From positions 1 through 30,072 of the forward strand of contig CAYZXH010000016.1 of NCBI GenBank assembly GCA_964482405.1: a DNA stretch of 30,072 nt. Reading direction: 5' to 3'. Below the pieces are notes generated by a model that was given only the letters and a program-made list of their open reading frames with translations, had not been told where the DNA came from and made no database searches. Position numbers and translations under genes: made by a program. Shown here in pieces: positions 15,028 through 23,690 of the stretch; position 1 is the stretch's first letter; every line of letters starts with the position of its first letter. This DNA is from Zestomicrobium sp964482405. GTDB taxonomy: Archaea > Thermoproteota > Thermoprotei_A > Sulfolobales > NBVN01.

Positions 15028-15939
15028 GTGGGTAAAGACGCTGGCTTAAGTGTTTTCACGTTACTTCTTATAGCCTTCTCCCTACTAGTCATTACGTATT
15101 CCTCACCACGTGTTAGTTCTACTTGTTACTCTTCAGTAAGGTATGCTCTAATTTCTCGTTTTCCTGAACTAGGTGATTACATGAACTTGAGCAACTATAG
15201 TGTGGCAAGTACTAGTCTCAATTATACGGACTTGAAAATACTTGTTTATAAATGGGTTTCTCAGGGAGTTTCTGTCGAGGTTCAGGTCGCTGAGGAAACC
15301 TGCGACGTGATACGCTTTGAAGTAATCGTTGACTTAAGGAATATTAACGAATCAACTCTTAACACCCTGCTGAGCAGGTTGGAGGCAGGTGTTAAGGATT
15401 GGTACAGCGACACCAAAAACCTCATTAGCACTACTTCAATAGCTGAAGTTCTTGGGGGACAGGTAGTGGTTAATGACACACCGATTTACTTCCTAGACCC
15501 TACCTACGTCACGATAGTTCCAATCACCGTTAGATACTTTATTTATCCATCACCGCCTATAGTAATCTACTCATTCGTTAATTACTTCCCGGCAATCAAG
15601 AAATTACTTGCTCAGATCCCTAACTTTAATTTAAGTGAGGTGGAAGTGAGGGAAGTACTTGAGAACACTCTAAATATCACGGAGTATAAGGGAATCACGA
15701 AGTCTTACGTGGTGCTATACGGAACGCTTAGGCCTGCATACGTGGTCGCTCTAACACCTTATAAAAACGCGGTTATTTTAGCTGATAATGGGGAGGTTCT
15801 AACTCAGAGAACAGCCATTAACACACAAACAACGCCGGGAGGTAATCAAACAATCGTGAACTTAGGACTAGCACTAATCTTAACAGCTTTCTCGTTACTG
15901 ATTGCCTACATGATTTGGTTAAGAAAACGTCGCGACTGA
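15028..15939 (+). CDS. Unrecognised membrane-anchored exoprotein
   Basis: A 303-residue protein I cannot assign to a family. It has an N-terminal hydrophobic helix (about residues 8-25), an extracellular body of about 250 residues with many N-x-S/T sites (NYS, NYT, NES, NDT, NLS, NIT, NQT), and a C-terminal helix (about 279-297) ending in the basic stop RKRRD. The body is predicted to be mixed alpha/beta with two cysteines (33 and 91). The chosen GTG lies eleven bases after GGAG; a nearer ATG at 15021 runs into a stop after four codons. It converges on the ABC permease gene of the neighbouring surface-protein operon, with 48 bases between them. Possible partner of that system, but not shown. 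Confidence 0.75.
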   Translation: MGKDAGLSVFTLLLIAFSLLVITYSSPRVSSTCYSSVRYALISRFPELGDYMNLSNYSVASTSLNYTDLKILVYKWVSQGVSVEVQVAEETCDVIRFEVIVDLRNINESTLNTLLSRLEAGVKDWYSDTKNLISTTSIAEVLGGQVVVNDTPIYFLDPTYVTIVPITVRYFIYPSPPIVIYSFVNYFPAIKKLLAQIPNFNLSEVEVREVLENTLNITEYKGITKSYVVLYGTLRPAYVVALTPYKNAVILADNGEVLTQRTAINTQTTPGGNQTIVNLGLALILTAFSLLIAYMIWLRKRRD

Positions 15940-15987
15940 TTACACGCTCAAAGATCTATTTCAGTTATGAAAAACATTCTATGACCT

Positions 15988-17202
15988 CTACTCATACCTC
16001 AGAGCTGTTGCTGGAGGTATCTTAGCGGCTCTGTAAGCAGGTAGTGTCCCGCCGACAACGCCGACAGCAACGGTTATTAAAACCGTGGTTAATATTAAAT
16101 CAGCGGTTATTTCAGGGTTAGCTACTATGATTATCCCGCTACTGCCGGCGGTTACAGTGAGGCCTCTTGATGAGAGGATGTGAGCTCCTATGACGCCGGC
16201 CGTCATACCTATAGCACCGCCTATTAAGGACATTATTATTGACTCAGCTAGTATCATGATGACTACTTGTTTGTCCGTGAAGCCTAGAGCTTTTAAAACG
16301 CCTATTTCACGCGTTCTCTCAATAACTGAGGTTATCATGGTTGACGCGGTGCCTGCTACAGCCACGGCGAAGGCTGAGAGTGAGGCTGAGAAGACTATGA
16401 AATCTAGAGCGGCAGTAACTGACGCAACGGTCCTAGCTATTTGCTGAAAAGCTACTACAGTTACCTTGTCTTGATATGTTTCCCTAATCCTCCTCGTCAG
16501 TGAGTCAACGAGTGAAGGATCTTTAGCTACTATGAAAATACCTGACATGTCCTTCATGTTAAGTATGGAAGAGCCGCTCTTTAAGGGTAAGAATATTGTT
16601 TGATCCGGTGATACGAAAGCCGCACCACCAAATTCTTTGAGAATTCCCTTAATCCTGAGTGAGATCTTTCTTAAATTGAGTTTACCACCACCTAACACCT
16701 CAACGATGTTGACCGTGATGACGTCCCCGATCTCGTAAAGCCTAGTATTCGAGACGGTCGAGTAAGCTATTGAATGACCTATTACGCAGTAAGTAATCTC
16801 CATGTCGAGAGGGAAATCGCCTTCCTCAAGCTCTAGATTACCTATAGCTTTAACTAGGATTGAGGAGTCTACAGCGTATATGAACACGTTTCTCCTCCCC
16901 TCAACGGTCTGTACGTAGCCTTGCGTGGTATAGAAAGGCTCGGCTTCACTAACTTCTTCAAGACTTCTTATGTAGTCTAAGTCACTGCTAGTTAGCCTGT
17001 ACCTCTCAGAAGGTAGTATGACAACGGTGTTCTGACCTAAAGCTAGTATCGCTCCTTCTACGTAGTTGGCGTAACCCCTCACGGTAGAAGTCATCATTAC
17101 TAGTGCTAGGGGCCCTATAGATATACCTATAATCGTTAAGACGGCTCTGAACTTCTTCTCGGTCAGGACCTTCATAGCGTATCTAAAGACGTCTCTAAGC
17201 AC
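15988..17202 (-). CDS. MacB/LolE-type (FtsX-domain) ABC transporter permease
   Basis: A 404-residue permease of the type VII ABC class. One helix lies near residues 20-40, then an extracellular MacB_PCD-like domain (about 45-265), then three C-terminal helices with the FtsX-domain landmark ERTREIGVLKALGFTDKQV between the second and third helices of the protein. It ends PPATALRYE, very typical of MacB-like proteins. The GTG start follows GGGAG by six bases and is only two bases after the stop of the giant surface protein, so the genes are cotranscribed. These systems work as mechanotransmitters moving or releasing extracellular substrates rather than classic importers. Cargo unknown. Confidence 0.93.
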   Translation of the reverse strand: MLRDVFRYAMKVLTEKKFRAVLTIIGISIGPLALVMMTSTVRGYANYVEGAILALGQNTVVILPSERYRLTSSDLDYIRSLEEVSEAEPFYTTQGYVQTVEGRRNVFIYAVDSSILVKAIGNLELEEGDFPLDMEITYCVIGHSIAYSTVSNTRLYEIGDVITVNIVEVLGGGKLNLRKISLRIKGILKEFGGAAFVSPDQTIFLPLKSGSSILNMKDMSGIFIVAKDPSLVDSLTRRIRETYQDKVTVVAFQQIARTVASVTAALDFIVFSASLSAFAVAVAGTASTMITSVIERTREIGVLKALGFTDKQVVIMILAESIIMSLIGGAIGMTAGVIGAHILSSRGLTVTAGSSGIIIVANPEITADLILTTVLITVAVGVVGGTLPAYRAAKIPPATALRYE

Positions 17203-17204
17203 TA

Positions 17205-20200
17205 CTACTCCCTCACTTGAGGGACGGGGTGCGTCTTCAAGTACCTGTAGAGAAGGAAAGCCACGACGCCTAAGAACACTATCACGGCGATCATTATGCC
17301 ATATCTAAGTGTGTCAGGAGGTTGTTGTGGAGGTGGCGTGGTTGTCTGAATGATCGGGGGAGTTACTCCAAACTCTTTACTTAAGACCTCAACCTCATTA
17401 TACGGATTTCTGTAACTCAGTAATAATTTAACTGTGTCAACAAAGGTTCCTGTTTCGAGAGAGACTGCGAAGCTAGTCTGCGAGGAGGGGTCTAAATCCC
17501 CTATGAAGACTTCCTCACTCTCCCTACCACCGCTCACCAGCTTAGCTGTTATTCTTTGTGCTTGCGCGTTACCTACGTTTATTAGAGTGCAGGAAAGTCT
17601 CACCAACCCATTAGCATACGATACCTTAACATCAGATAGCATGAACTTAATGAATGGTTCGACGCTCACGGTAAAGGAGGTGTTAATAACTTGTCTTAAC
17701 CCGTTAGACGTAGTATAGATCACCGTAGCCATGAAAGGTATATTACCGTAGGTTATTGGGATGGGGACTTGAGCAGAAGGTAATGGATTCAGATAAACAG
17801 ACACGTTAACTGAAGCGATGATGCCGGGTTCCAATCTGCTAATGTAGATCGGGCTCGTTTTAGGAATGACTATGTAGCTACCATACGGGTATACAGCTAA
17901 GTACACGTTGTAGGCGGGTGCACTACCTAAGTTAAGTATCTTTAAGGTCATGTTGGCCTCTCTAGAATCCTTGAAGTTTAAGGAGCTCTCACTCCATACT
18001 TGAATAAGTATCGGCGAGCCTAGAACACTTATGGGGAACCTCAGCTCCTGCGTTCTGATATTATCCCAGTGATCAACGAACGACAAGATCATGTCGGCGT
18101 AGTAGGTGCCTGGACTCACGGAGAGCACGTTAACAGGGATTACGAAGTATGCAAAGTCCCCCCTACCGAACTGGGTCTGGGTTGGTGTTTGAGTTCCTAG
18201 TAGCTGGGTGTAGTATCTTAGTAAATCTTGCACGTTACTAAGTTGCTGTATAGGTATTTGAGGCAGAGATGACGTCGCAACTATCCTAACCCTGCTCTCG
18301 TTATTTAATGAGGAAACAAAGCCTTCAGGTAATGTCACGTCAGCTACGAGACCTCTGATTGACGGATACTCAGAATTCCTCATGACTATGGCTAGCACGT
18401 TCCCGTAAGTCTCGGGTTCTGCAGGCTTCCCAACCCATGAAGTACTCACTAACTCTAATCCAGTAGCGGCGTCGTTGACTAAGACAGGTAACTCAACCTC
18501 CTCCGCTATCCCTAATCCCTCACCGCCTGAGTTGATTAAATAGAAAAGCCTTAAGAAGCTCTCGTACCAACCGGGCTTTACATCACCTACGTTCAGGTTG
18601 AAGCTTAGTTGAAGAACTTGGTTTGAAGGTATTGGGCCAGGTACGTAAGCTCTGTTAAGACCTTTACTAGCCGAGAAACCTTCAGGCAACACCAACTCAG
18701 CGTAAACAGAGGATACACTGTATGGATAGTGATTTATGAGATAAACTAAGTAAGTAGCATTCTGGGTGTTGGGATATACGGGATTATTGTTTACCCACCC
18801 GAAATTAATTAAGCTTAACCCACCTAAAGAACTTGGTGGGTAGGTACTGAACGGTACTCTAACTACGTAGCTCGTCGTAACAGGTACGTACGAACCATAT
18901 GTTGTTATGTAGTAAGTGACTTCAATGCTTAAGACTAGCTCGTTGGTCTTAGTCTCGCTTAAACTTACGTAAGGAGTTAATCTACATGAAGTTCCGGGGC
19001 CTAGATATGTAGAGCACACACCTTCACCGTCGATAATAGTCACGTTATTATATCCGGTCACCCTGAGGTAAACGTAGCTAGCCCCATACCTGCCTAAGTT
19101 CGTCACTTCTACGTGTAGTGGGTAAAGCTTCTCTAAACCGTAGGAAGTAGCCGGGGTTGTAGCTCCCCACCAAACCTTGCTTAAGACTATGTCTACTGTG
19201 TAATCATAGGGATTTGAGATCGAGATCTGGAAATCTAAGACTGTGGTTCTGTATAAGATTGAAGTACCTACTCTAGCGTCGTAAGTCACTATTATTGACG
19301 AGTTATAGAGACCTGGCTTCGCCCCGGAACTCACGTCAACCACTAATTGAAGAATGCAGGTGCTTCCCGGCTGTACTCCGGTTAAGCAGGTGCCTCCGAC
19401 AGACTTAACTTGGATGAAGTCCGGGAATAATGGACGCACATCTACCAACGTTAAGGCGTCTTGACCGAAATTACTTAATCTGATGATTAAGGCTATGTCT
19501 TTTGATGAGGGGAGAGCCTCAGCAACATCCCCCTGATAACTCCACTCAACTCGACTAATCCTCAAAACATCTTCAGAGACTAACGTCGCAGTAACGTTTA
19601 AGGTGAGGTTAAACCAGTACTCAGATCCTCTGTAGGTAGCTAAGCCCTCAAGATAGACTTCAGTAATGATGACGCCTTCTGGGAAGTCAGACACGTTAAT
19701 TACTATGTTACCGAAAGTCAACGTAGCGATACTACCGTAATTCATGGGGGTCTCAAGCGTCGCTATCACGTAATCTCTGCCATCTCTTGAAGTGAAACCT
19801 CTTGGGAGCTTAAGTACTGCGATAAGGGAGTTTATCGTTGCTAGGTCTCTGTTCTGTAGTGTTATAAAGACTGTTACTGAGCGACTCTCGCTGTACGCTG
19901 CGCCGTAACTCCACCCACTATCAACGACTACGATATTCGGTGTCTTAGGCGTGCTAATCACTACCGTAAAACTCAGGTTAGTTTCTTGTTCGTACGTGAC
20001 CCCGTCCCCGGTCCTGGAGGTCACGTTGATTCTTATGAGTCCCTCGTAAGAACCTGGACTCGTTGTTGGTGGGATATCAACACCGCTGACTACTAAAACG
20101 TACGTACTGCCTTCAGGTATTGTAGGTATTTCAACCCTGAACTCCTCAGGCATTAGAGGAGGTTGAAGCGTTAAGATCCCGTAACCACTAAGCACGTCGG

Positions 20201-20798
20201 AATCGCCGGAATTCTTTACACGTATGTTTAATGTGGCGCCCTGAGTTCCGGGAAAGACTTGAGAAGACCACCAGACATCAACTATGGATAGCTCTACTAC
20301 TGGGTAGTCACTCACGTTAACGTATATGATGAATTCTACGTGATTAAGCGTCTCGCTAGACCCGTCAACGACTCTGTAAGTAACGTTAAGTCCTAAACCA
20401 TAACTACCTGGTAATACGTAGTCATCTACGTTGAGCCTAGTTCTCAACAAGAAAATCTCTCCCGGAGTAAACTCGTAAGACCAAGACCCGTTAACTGAGT
20501 AAGCGGGGACACATGATTGGAACCCTGCCGAGAAATGAAAGCCTTCAGGCAAACTAAAACATCCTTGAACACCTCTTATACTAAGAGATTCATCGTTTCT
20601 TATCTCTACGGAAACCTCAACGTTTTTGCTGCCTGGGTAAACCGAGGTATCGCCTGCCGCGTTACGCTGTGTTACAGAGACGAGACTAAGCCCTAGTGAA
20701 TCTCCTGAAACGTTCAGAGTTAGTGACAGGCTTGAAATAACCGAGAATATCAATAGTATTAAGGGCACGCAAGCGTTTAATAACCTTGACTCCTTCAC
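17205..20798 (-). CDS. Giant repeat-bearing cell-surface protein (COG1361/NEW3-like)
   Basis: A 1197-residue protein with a signal helix (about 11-27), an all-beta extracellular body, a TTTPPPQQPP linker and a C-terminal helix (about 1166-1186) with a basic tail. The body consists of about nine repeats of 110-145 residues. Each opens with a W-containing strand (for example VDVWWSS, VDSGWSY, SRVEWSY, SKVWWGA, INFGWVN, VSTSWVG), then a PGTQ-like turn, a strand ending in N-x-G, and often LPEGF. These resemble CARDB/NEW3-type immunoglobulin-like domains seen in archaeal S-layer-related proteins. Repeats 4 and 5 share a C-x9-C pair (471/481 and 595/605). GTG start with GAGGTGATG upstream. Sits between the ATPase and permease genes of an ABC system, so it is probably its extracellular partner. 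Confidence 0.85.
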   Translation of the reverse strand: MKESRLLNACVPLILLIFSVISSLSLTLNVSGDSLGLSLVSVTQRNAAGDTSVYPGSKNVEVSVEIRNDESLSIRGVQGCFSLPEGFHFSAGFQSCVPAYSVNGSWSYEFTPGEIFLLRTRLNVDDYVLPGSYGLGLNVTYRVVDGSSETLNHVEFIIYVNVSDYPVVELSIVDVWWSSQVFPGTQGATLNIRVKNSGDSDVLSGYGILTLQPPLMPEEFRVEIPTIPEGSTYVLVVSGVDIPPTTSPGSYEGLIRINVTSRTGDGVTYEQETNLSFTVVISTPKTPNIVVVDSGWSYGAAYSESRSVTVFITLQNRDLATINSLIAVLKLPRGFTSRDGRDYVIATLETPMNYGSIATLTFGNIVINVSDFPEGVIITEVYLEGLATYRGSEYWFNLTLNVTATLVSEDVLRISRVEWSYQGDVAEALPSSKDIALIIRLSNFGQDALTLVDVRPLFPDFIQVKSVGGTCLTGVQPGSTCILQLVVDVSSGAKPGLYNSSIIVTYDARVGTSILYRTTVLDFQISISNPYDYTVDIVLSKVWWGATTPATSYGLEKLYPLHVEVTNLGRYGASYVYLRVTGYNNVTIIDGEGVCSTYLGPGTSCRLTPYVSLSETKTNELVLSIEVTYYITTYGSYVPVTTSYVVRVPFSTYPPSSLGGLSLINFGWVNNNPVYPNTQNATYLVYLINHYPYSVSSVYAELVLPEGFSASKGLNRAYVPGPIPSNQVLQLSFNLNVGDVKPGWYESFLRLFYLINSGGEGLGIAEEVELPVLVNDAATGLELVSTSWVGKPAEPETYGNVLAIVMRNSEYPSIRGLVADVTLPEGFVSSLNNESRVRIVATSSLPQIPIQQLSNVQDLLRYYTQLLGTQTPTQTQFGRGDFAYFVIPVNVLSVSPGTYYADMILSFVDHWDNIRTQELRFPISVLGSPILIQVWSESSLNFKDSREANMTLKILNLGSAPAYNVYLAVYPYGSYIVIPKTSPIYISRLEPGIIASVNVSVYLNPLPSAQVPIPITYGNIPFMATVIYTTSNGLRQVINTSFTVSVEPFIKFMLSDVKVSYANGLVRLSCTLINVGNAQAQRITAKLVSGGRESEEVFIGDLDPSSQTSFAVSLETGTFVDTVKLLLSYRNPYNEVEVLSKEFGVTPPIIQTTTPPPQQPPDTLRYGIMIAVIVFLGVVAFLLYRYLKTHPVPQVRE

Positions 20799-20912
20799 TC
20801 ACATCACCTCAAGTAGTTTACTACGTATTAAGAGTAAAAAACATGGTGGTGAAGACGTGTTCGCTGGTAAGGGAACGTAGGTTAGAGAATATTCTTAGTT
20901 TGCGTGGCGAGT

Positions 20913-21647
20913 TTACTTAATTTCTTTGCTTAAGACGCACTCGTTCTTGGACGGTAATCTCATATCTCTGATGATGCCGTCTCTTATTAAGTATATCCTG
21001 TTTGTGCAGTTAGCTACTTCAGGATCATGCGTTACTACTACGATGGTTTGACCCCCAGCGTTTAATTTCGTGAAGGTCTCTACGACTGTTCTAGCTGACG
21101 CCCTATCTAGGTTTCCCGTAGGTTCATCCGCTAATATTATCTCGGGGTTATTCACTAGGGCTCTCGCTATAGCTACTCTTTGCTGTTGTCCTCCCGATAG
21201 CTGAGTTGGTTTCTTAACGAGCCACTCGTCCTCACCACCGACCGCTCTAAGAGCTTTCAAAACCATTTCACGCCTCAAGCGTGGGGGTATTCCGGCAGGT
21301 ATGAGAGGTAACTCTATGTTCTCGTAAACCGACATACGAGCAACCAAATTGAATTGCTGGAAAACAAAACCAATTTTCTTGTTTCTAAGTCTTGCCAGAG
21401 AATCTGAGGGCAGTGCCGACACGTCAACTCCGTCTATATAGACTTTACCTTTAGTAGGTCTGTCTAGCAAGCCGATAATATTTAGTAGCGTGGTTTTGCC
21501 AGATCCTGAGGGACCCATTATGGCTATGAATTCACCCCTCAATATACTTAAGTTAACTCCCCTCAAAGCCCAAGTAACTATATCGCCTACTCTGTAGGCC
21601 TTCCACACGTCGACTAACTGCATTATTACGCTTACTTCATCACTCAC
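20913..21647 (-). CDS. MacB/LolD-type ABC transporter ATPase
   Basis: Cytoplasmic ATPase of 244 residues with Walker A GPSGSGKTT (45-53), Q-loop Gln in VFQQFNL, an intact signature LSGGQQQR (from 150), Walker B with the LolD-style DEPTGNLD (174-181), and His207 in VTHDPE. It should pair with the MacB-like permease encoded two genes downstream. The order ATPase, giant surface protein, permease places the extracellular component inside the operon. The gap to the surface-protein gene is 114 bases and contains no other gene. The GTG start at 21647 gives the usual length; an ATG at residue 9 is also possible. Confidence 0.94.
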   Translation of the reverse strand: MSDEVSVIMQLVDVWKAYRVGDIVTWALRGVNLSILRGEFIAIMGPSGSGKTTLLNIIGLLDRPTKGKVYIDGVDVSALPSDSLARLRNKKIGFVFQQFNLVARMSVYENIELPLIPAGIPPRLRREMVLKALRAVGGEDEWLVKKPTQLSGGQQQRVAIARALVNNPEIILADEPTGNLDRASARTVVETFTKLNAGGQTIVVVTHDPEVANCTNRIYLIRDGIIRDMRLPSKNECVLSKEIK

Positions 21648-21694
21648 TTTCCCGCCCTATCTTCTTAAGGGAATAAACTTAATTAAGTGATTAA

Positions 21695-21704
21695 TTTTTA
21701 AAAC
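21695..21704 (+). promoter_or_regulatory. TATA box of the split lysO operon
   Basis: TTTTTAAAAC lies 50 bases before the preferred ATG at 21745, placing the transcript start near 21724, between the box and the GGAGGT ribosome site. The minus-strand ATPase gene starts 48 bases on the other side. Confidence 0.45.
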
Positions 21705-21744
21705 AAGACCGCAACCATTATGGGGGGTCTCGTTGGAGGTCATC

Positions 21745-22008
21745 ATGGCATTGATTGCCGGAACTCTCGTAGGCCTACTACTCAATAAGACTCTCAGTAC
21801 TGAGAGGAACCAGCGGTTCACACACACTATAGGAAAACTAACGCTTTCCTTGACTTACGCTCTAGTATTCTTTATTGGGTTAAGGATTTCGCAAGTTTTG
21901 CCAGATATATTGTCAAGAGGGCAACACGTTATTCTAGCTCTGTTAGCGTTCTCAGCCATACCTACCGTAGCTAGTTTGGCAATCTCATACCTAGTGTTGA
22001 GGGGTTAA
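21745..22008 (+). CDS. lysO: LysO (DUF340) lysine exporter, N-terminal part encoded separately
   Basis: A small membrane protein of 87 residues with about three hydrophobic helices, matching the N-terminal third of bacterial LysO/YbjE (a lysine exporter of about 300 residues). The string IGKLTLSLTYALVFFIGLRIS parallels the LLSWMVYLILFFMGISLA region of the E. coli protein. The rest of LysO is encoded by the next gene, five bases downstream. I choose ATG 21745, four bases after GGAGGT; TTG at 21733 would put the start inside the ribosome site. It probably works only with its partner, forming a two-chain LysO. Confidence 0.7.
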   Translation: MALIAGTLVGLLLNKTLSTERNQRFTHTIGKLTLSLTYALVFFIGLRISQVLPDILSRGQHVILALLAFSAIPTVASLAISYLVLRG

Positions 22009-22013
22009 CCATC

Positions 22014-22607
22014 ATGATTAAAAAATTCGGAGCTTCAACCCTTACTTTACTCTTCGTAGCAGGGTTATTGACAGGTCTGGTCACGAACGTTAAAACAAGC
22101 GAGGAATTCTTATGGGCTATTTTATTAGGTTTAATATTTGCTGTAGGGGTTTCTATGGGTTTAGAAGCAGATAAGATTATTTCAATGAATAGGAATAAAA
22201 TCTTTAGGGGACTTAAGCTAATCTTAGCCACTATTACGGGTTCTTTGGCTGGCGGTGTAATAACTTACCTCTTGCTTGGTGACCCAGCCTTAAAGTACTC
22301 ACTAGCTATTTCCGCTGGTATGGGCTGGTATAGCTTTACAGGGACCTACTTAGCCAGTATAGACCCGTACCTTGGGTTTCTCGGATACCTATCTAACGTA
22401 TTACGTGAGGTCTATACGTACATCATGTATCCCTTACTAGGTAAGAAGCTAAAGTACTCTTCGATTAGCTTAGGTGGTGCCACGACTATGGACACTACAT
22501 TACCGGTAATAGCATCTATAGGGGGTTACGAAGCGGGAGTTTTAGCGTTCGTTCACGGAGCTTTCCTGACTCTATTAATACCTATCATTGTGCCTGCTTT
22601 AACGTAG
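22014..22607 (+). CDS. lysO: LysO (DUF340) lysine exporter, C-terminal part encoded separately
   Basis: A 197-residue membrane protein corresponding to the C-terminal two thirds of LysO. Key matches to E. coli LysO are AGMGWYSFTG (101-110, against SGFGWYSLSG), LREVYTYIMYP, LGGATTMDTTLP (153-164, against LCGATSMDFTLP), and VHGAFLTLLIP (180-190). It begins with its own ATG after GAGGGG, so this is an organised split gene and not a frameshift: no frame joins the two parts, and both have ribosome sites. Function is inferred as export of lysine or a related cationic amino acid across the membrane. Confidence 0.88.
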   Translation: MIKKFGASTLTLLFVAGLLTGLVTNVKTSEEFLWAILLGLIFAVGVSMGLEADKIISMNRNKIFRGLKLILATITGSLAGGVITYLLLGDPALKYSLAISAGMGWYSFTGTYLASIDPYLGFLGYLSNVLREVYTYIMYPLLGKKLKYSSISLGGATTMDTTLPVIASIGGYEAGVLAFVHGAFLTLLIPIIVPALT

Positions 22608-22628
22608 TCTGGCAAGATATACTGAGCT

Positions 22629-23177
22629 TCAGCCTATCCTAACGTAATTGCTGGGTTTAGCATAGATGTTTCCCCCTACGTGGAGCAGTATCTCAGCTTC
22701 TTCCGCGAAGACGTTTTCTTTGAAGTATTTTTCGTCTACGTGGACTTTAAGACTCTTAAACAACATTAAGGAGTGGTCCTCGAAAGGTAGCTCATTAATT
22801 AATACTCCCTCAACGTATGCTAGAGCGCCCCTGATGTGCGGTACCTTCACTACGGAAGATTCCTCTAGCTCTAAACCTAACTCAACCAACTTATTCTTTA
22901 ATTCCCTGCCGGAAATACTGCCTACGCGGTGGACCTCCTCAACAAACTTAAACGGCATTATGTTCAGAGTTATTTCTCTAGTTTCTTTGATGTAGCTGTA
23001 CGTCAATCTCCTAGGACTTAAAGACACGGAGAAGATGAAGGGGTCTACGTTCACTGGCATAAACCACGACACGCTACAACCGTTGACTTCCCCGGTCCTT
23101 GACCTACTCACGATGACTGACACGGGCCTTGGATGCATGATTCTAGCTACGTACTTACTCAAGGACAACCTAACCAC
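22629..23177 (-). CDS. Flavin reductase-like (DIM6/NTAB) flavoprotein
   Basis: A predicted FMN-binding split-barrel protein of about 183 residues. The recognisable core is MHPRPVSVIVSRS, followed by VNGCSVSWFMPVNVDPFIFSVSLSP and later EITLNIMPF. This is the pattern of flavin-reductase-domain proteins, which reduce flavin or act as small NAD(P)H:flavin oxidoreductases. The frame extends to 23237, but that would overlap the upstream HTH gene by 59 bases. GTG 23177 lies one base after that gene's stop and behind AAGGAGGT, so I prefer it. The two genes are therefore translationally coupled, which suggests that the regulator responds to redox or flavin state. Confidence 0.8.
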   Translation of the reverse strand: MVRLSLSKYVARIMHPRPVSVIVSRSRTGEVNGCSVSWFMPVNVDPFIFSVSLSPRRLTYSYIKETREITLNIMPFKFVEEVHRVGSISGRELKNKLVELGLELEESSVVKVPHIRGALAYVEGVLINELPFEDHSLMLFKSLKVHVDEKYFKENVFAEEAEILLHVGGNIYAKPSNYVRIG

Positions 23178-23178
23178 C

Positions 23179-23580
23179 TCAAACCTCCTTAAAGAGCTCT
23201 GAACATATCTTACACGTGCTTGTCTTGAGTCCCTCATCCACTAACGAATGATACTCACACAAGTAACCTCCACGAAGTAGCTCCGCAGCTAACTTACTGA
23301 TAGCTAACTCTAAACTCTCGCCTTCCAAAGACTTCTTCTCGATCTCGTCGACGAGGTTCCTAATCCTAGACTCAGCGAACTGTATGCTACCTAAATCAAT
23401 ATCTAACTTCTTACGTCTTGAAACATATTTAGAAATAGAAGACTGTGAAATACCTAACAACTCAGAAATCTTTAACTGATTATACCCATACTCAAAATAC
23501 AGTATCTTCACTATCCTCTGCTTAATAGCTGGAACAACATACCTGCTAGCAAAGTCAAACATACCAACCCTAATCAACAT
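23179..23580 (-). CDS. HTH transcriptional regulator with Cys/His C-terminal motif
   Basis: A 133-residue predicted DNA-binding protein. Residues 32-56 form a helix-turn-helix (YNQLKISELLGISQSSISKYV), followed by a helical linker and a C-terminal C108-x2-H111-x11-C123-x2-C126 arrangement that could hold zinc or an iron-sulfur cluster. The whole resembles archaeal regulators of the COG2522 type. On the minus strand a TATA box (23609-23619) lies about 33 bases before the ATG. The flavin reductase gene follows directly. A redox- or metal-responsive repressor of this operon is a reasonable guess; the target is not shown. Confidence 0.82.
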   Translation of the reverse strand: MLIRVGMFDFASRYVVPAIKQRIVKILYFEYGYNQLKISELLGISQSSISKYVSRRKKLDIDLGSIQFAESRIRNLVDEIEKKSLEGESLELAISKLAAELLRGGYLCEYHSLVDEGLKTSTCKICSELFKEV

Positions 23581-23608
23581 AACACACCAAATACTACACG
23601 ATTCACCG

Positions 23609-23619
23609 GTTTATAACTT
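23609..23619 (-). promoter_or_regulatory. TATA box of the HTH regulator/flavin reductase operon
   Basis: The minus strand reads AGTTATAAACC, about 33 bases before the ATG at 23580. It shares a 101-base spacer with the divergent MIP18 gene, so one regulator could affect both. Confidence 0.5.
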
Positions 23620-23650
23620 AACAAGCAACTAAACAATGATTGCTGAGACA

Positions 23651-23659
23651 ATATTTTAA
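23651..23659 (+). promoter_or_regulatory. TATA box of the MIP18/DUF59 gene
   Basis: ATATTTTAA lies about 36 bases before the preferred GTG at 23691, predicting a start of transcription near 23680, just at the AGGTGGT ribosome site. Confidence 0.4.
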
Positions 23660-23690
23660 CTCTGTTAACGTATAAGTAAAGGTGGTGAAC

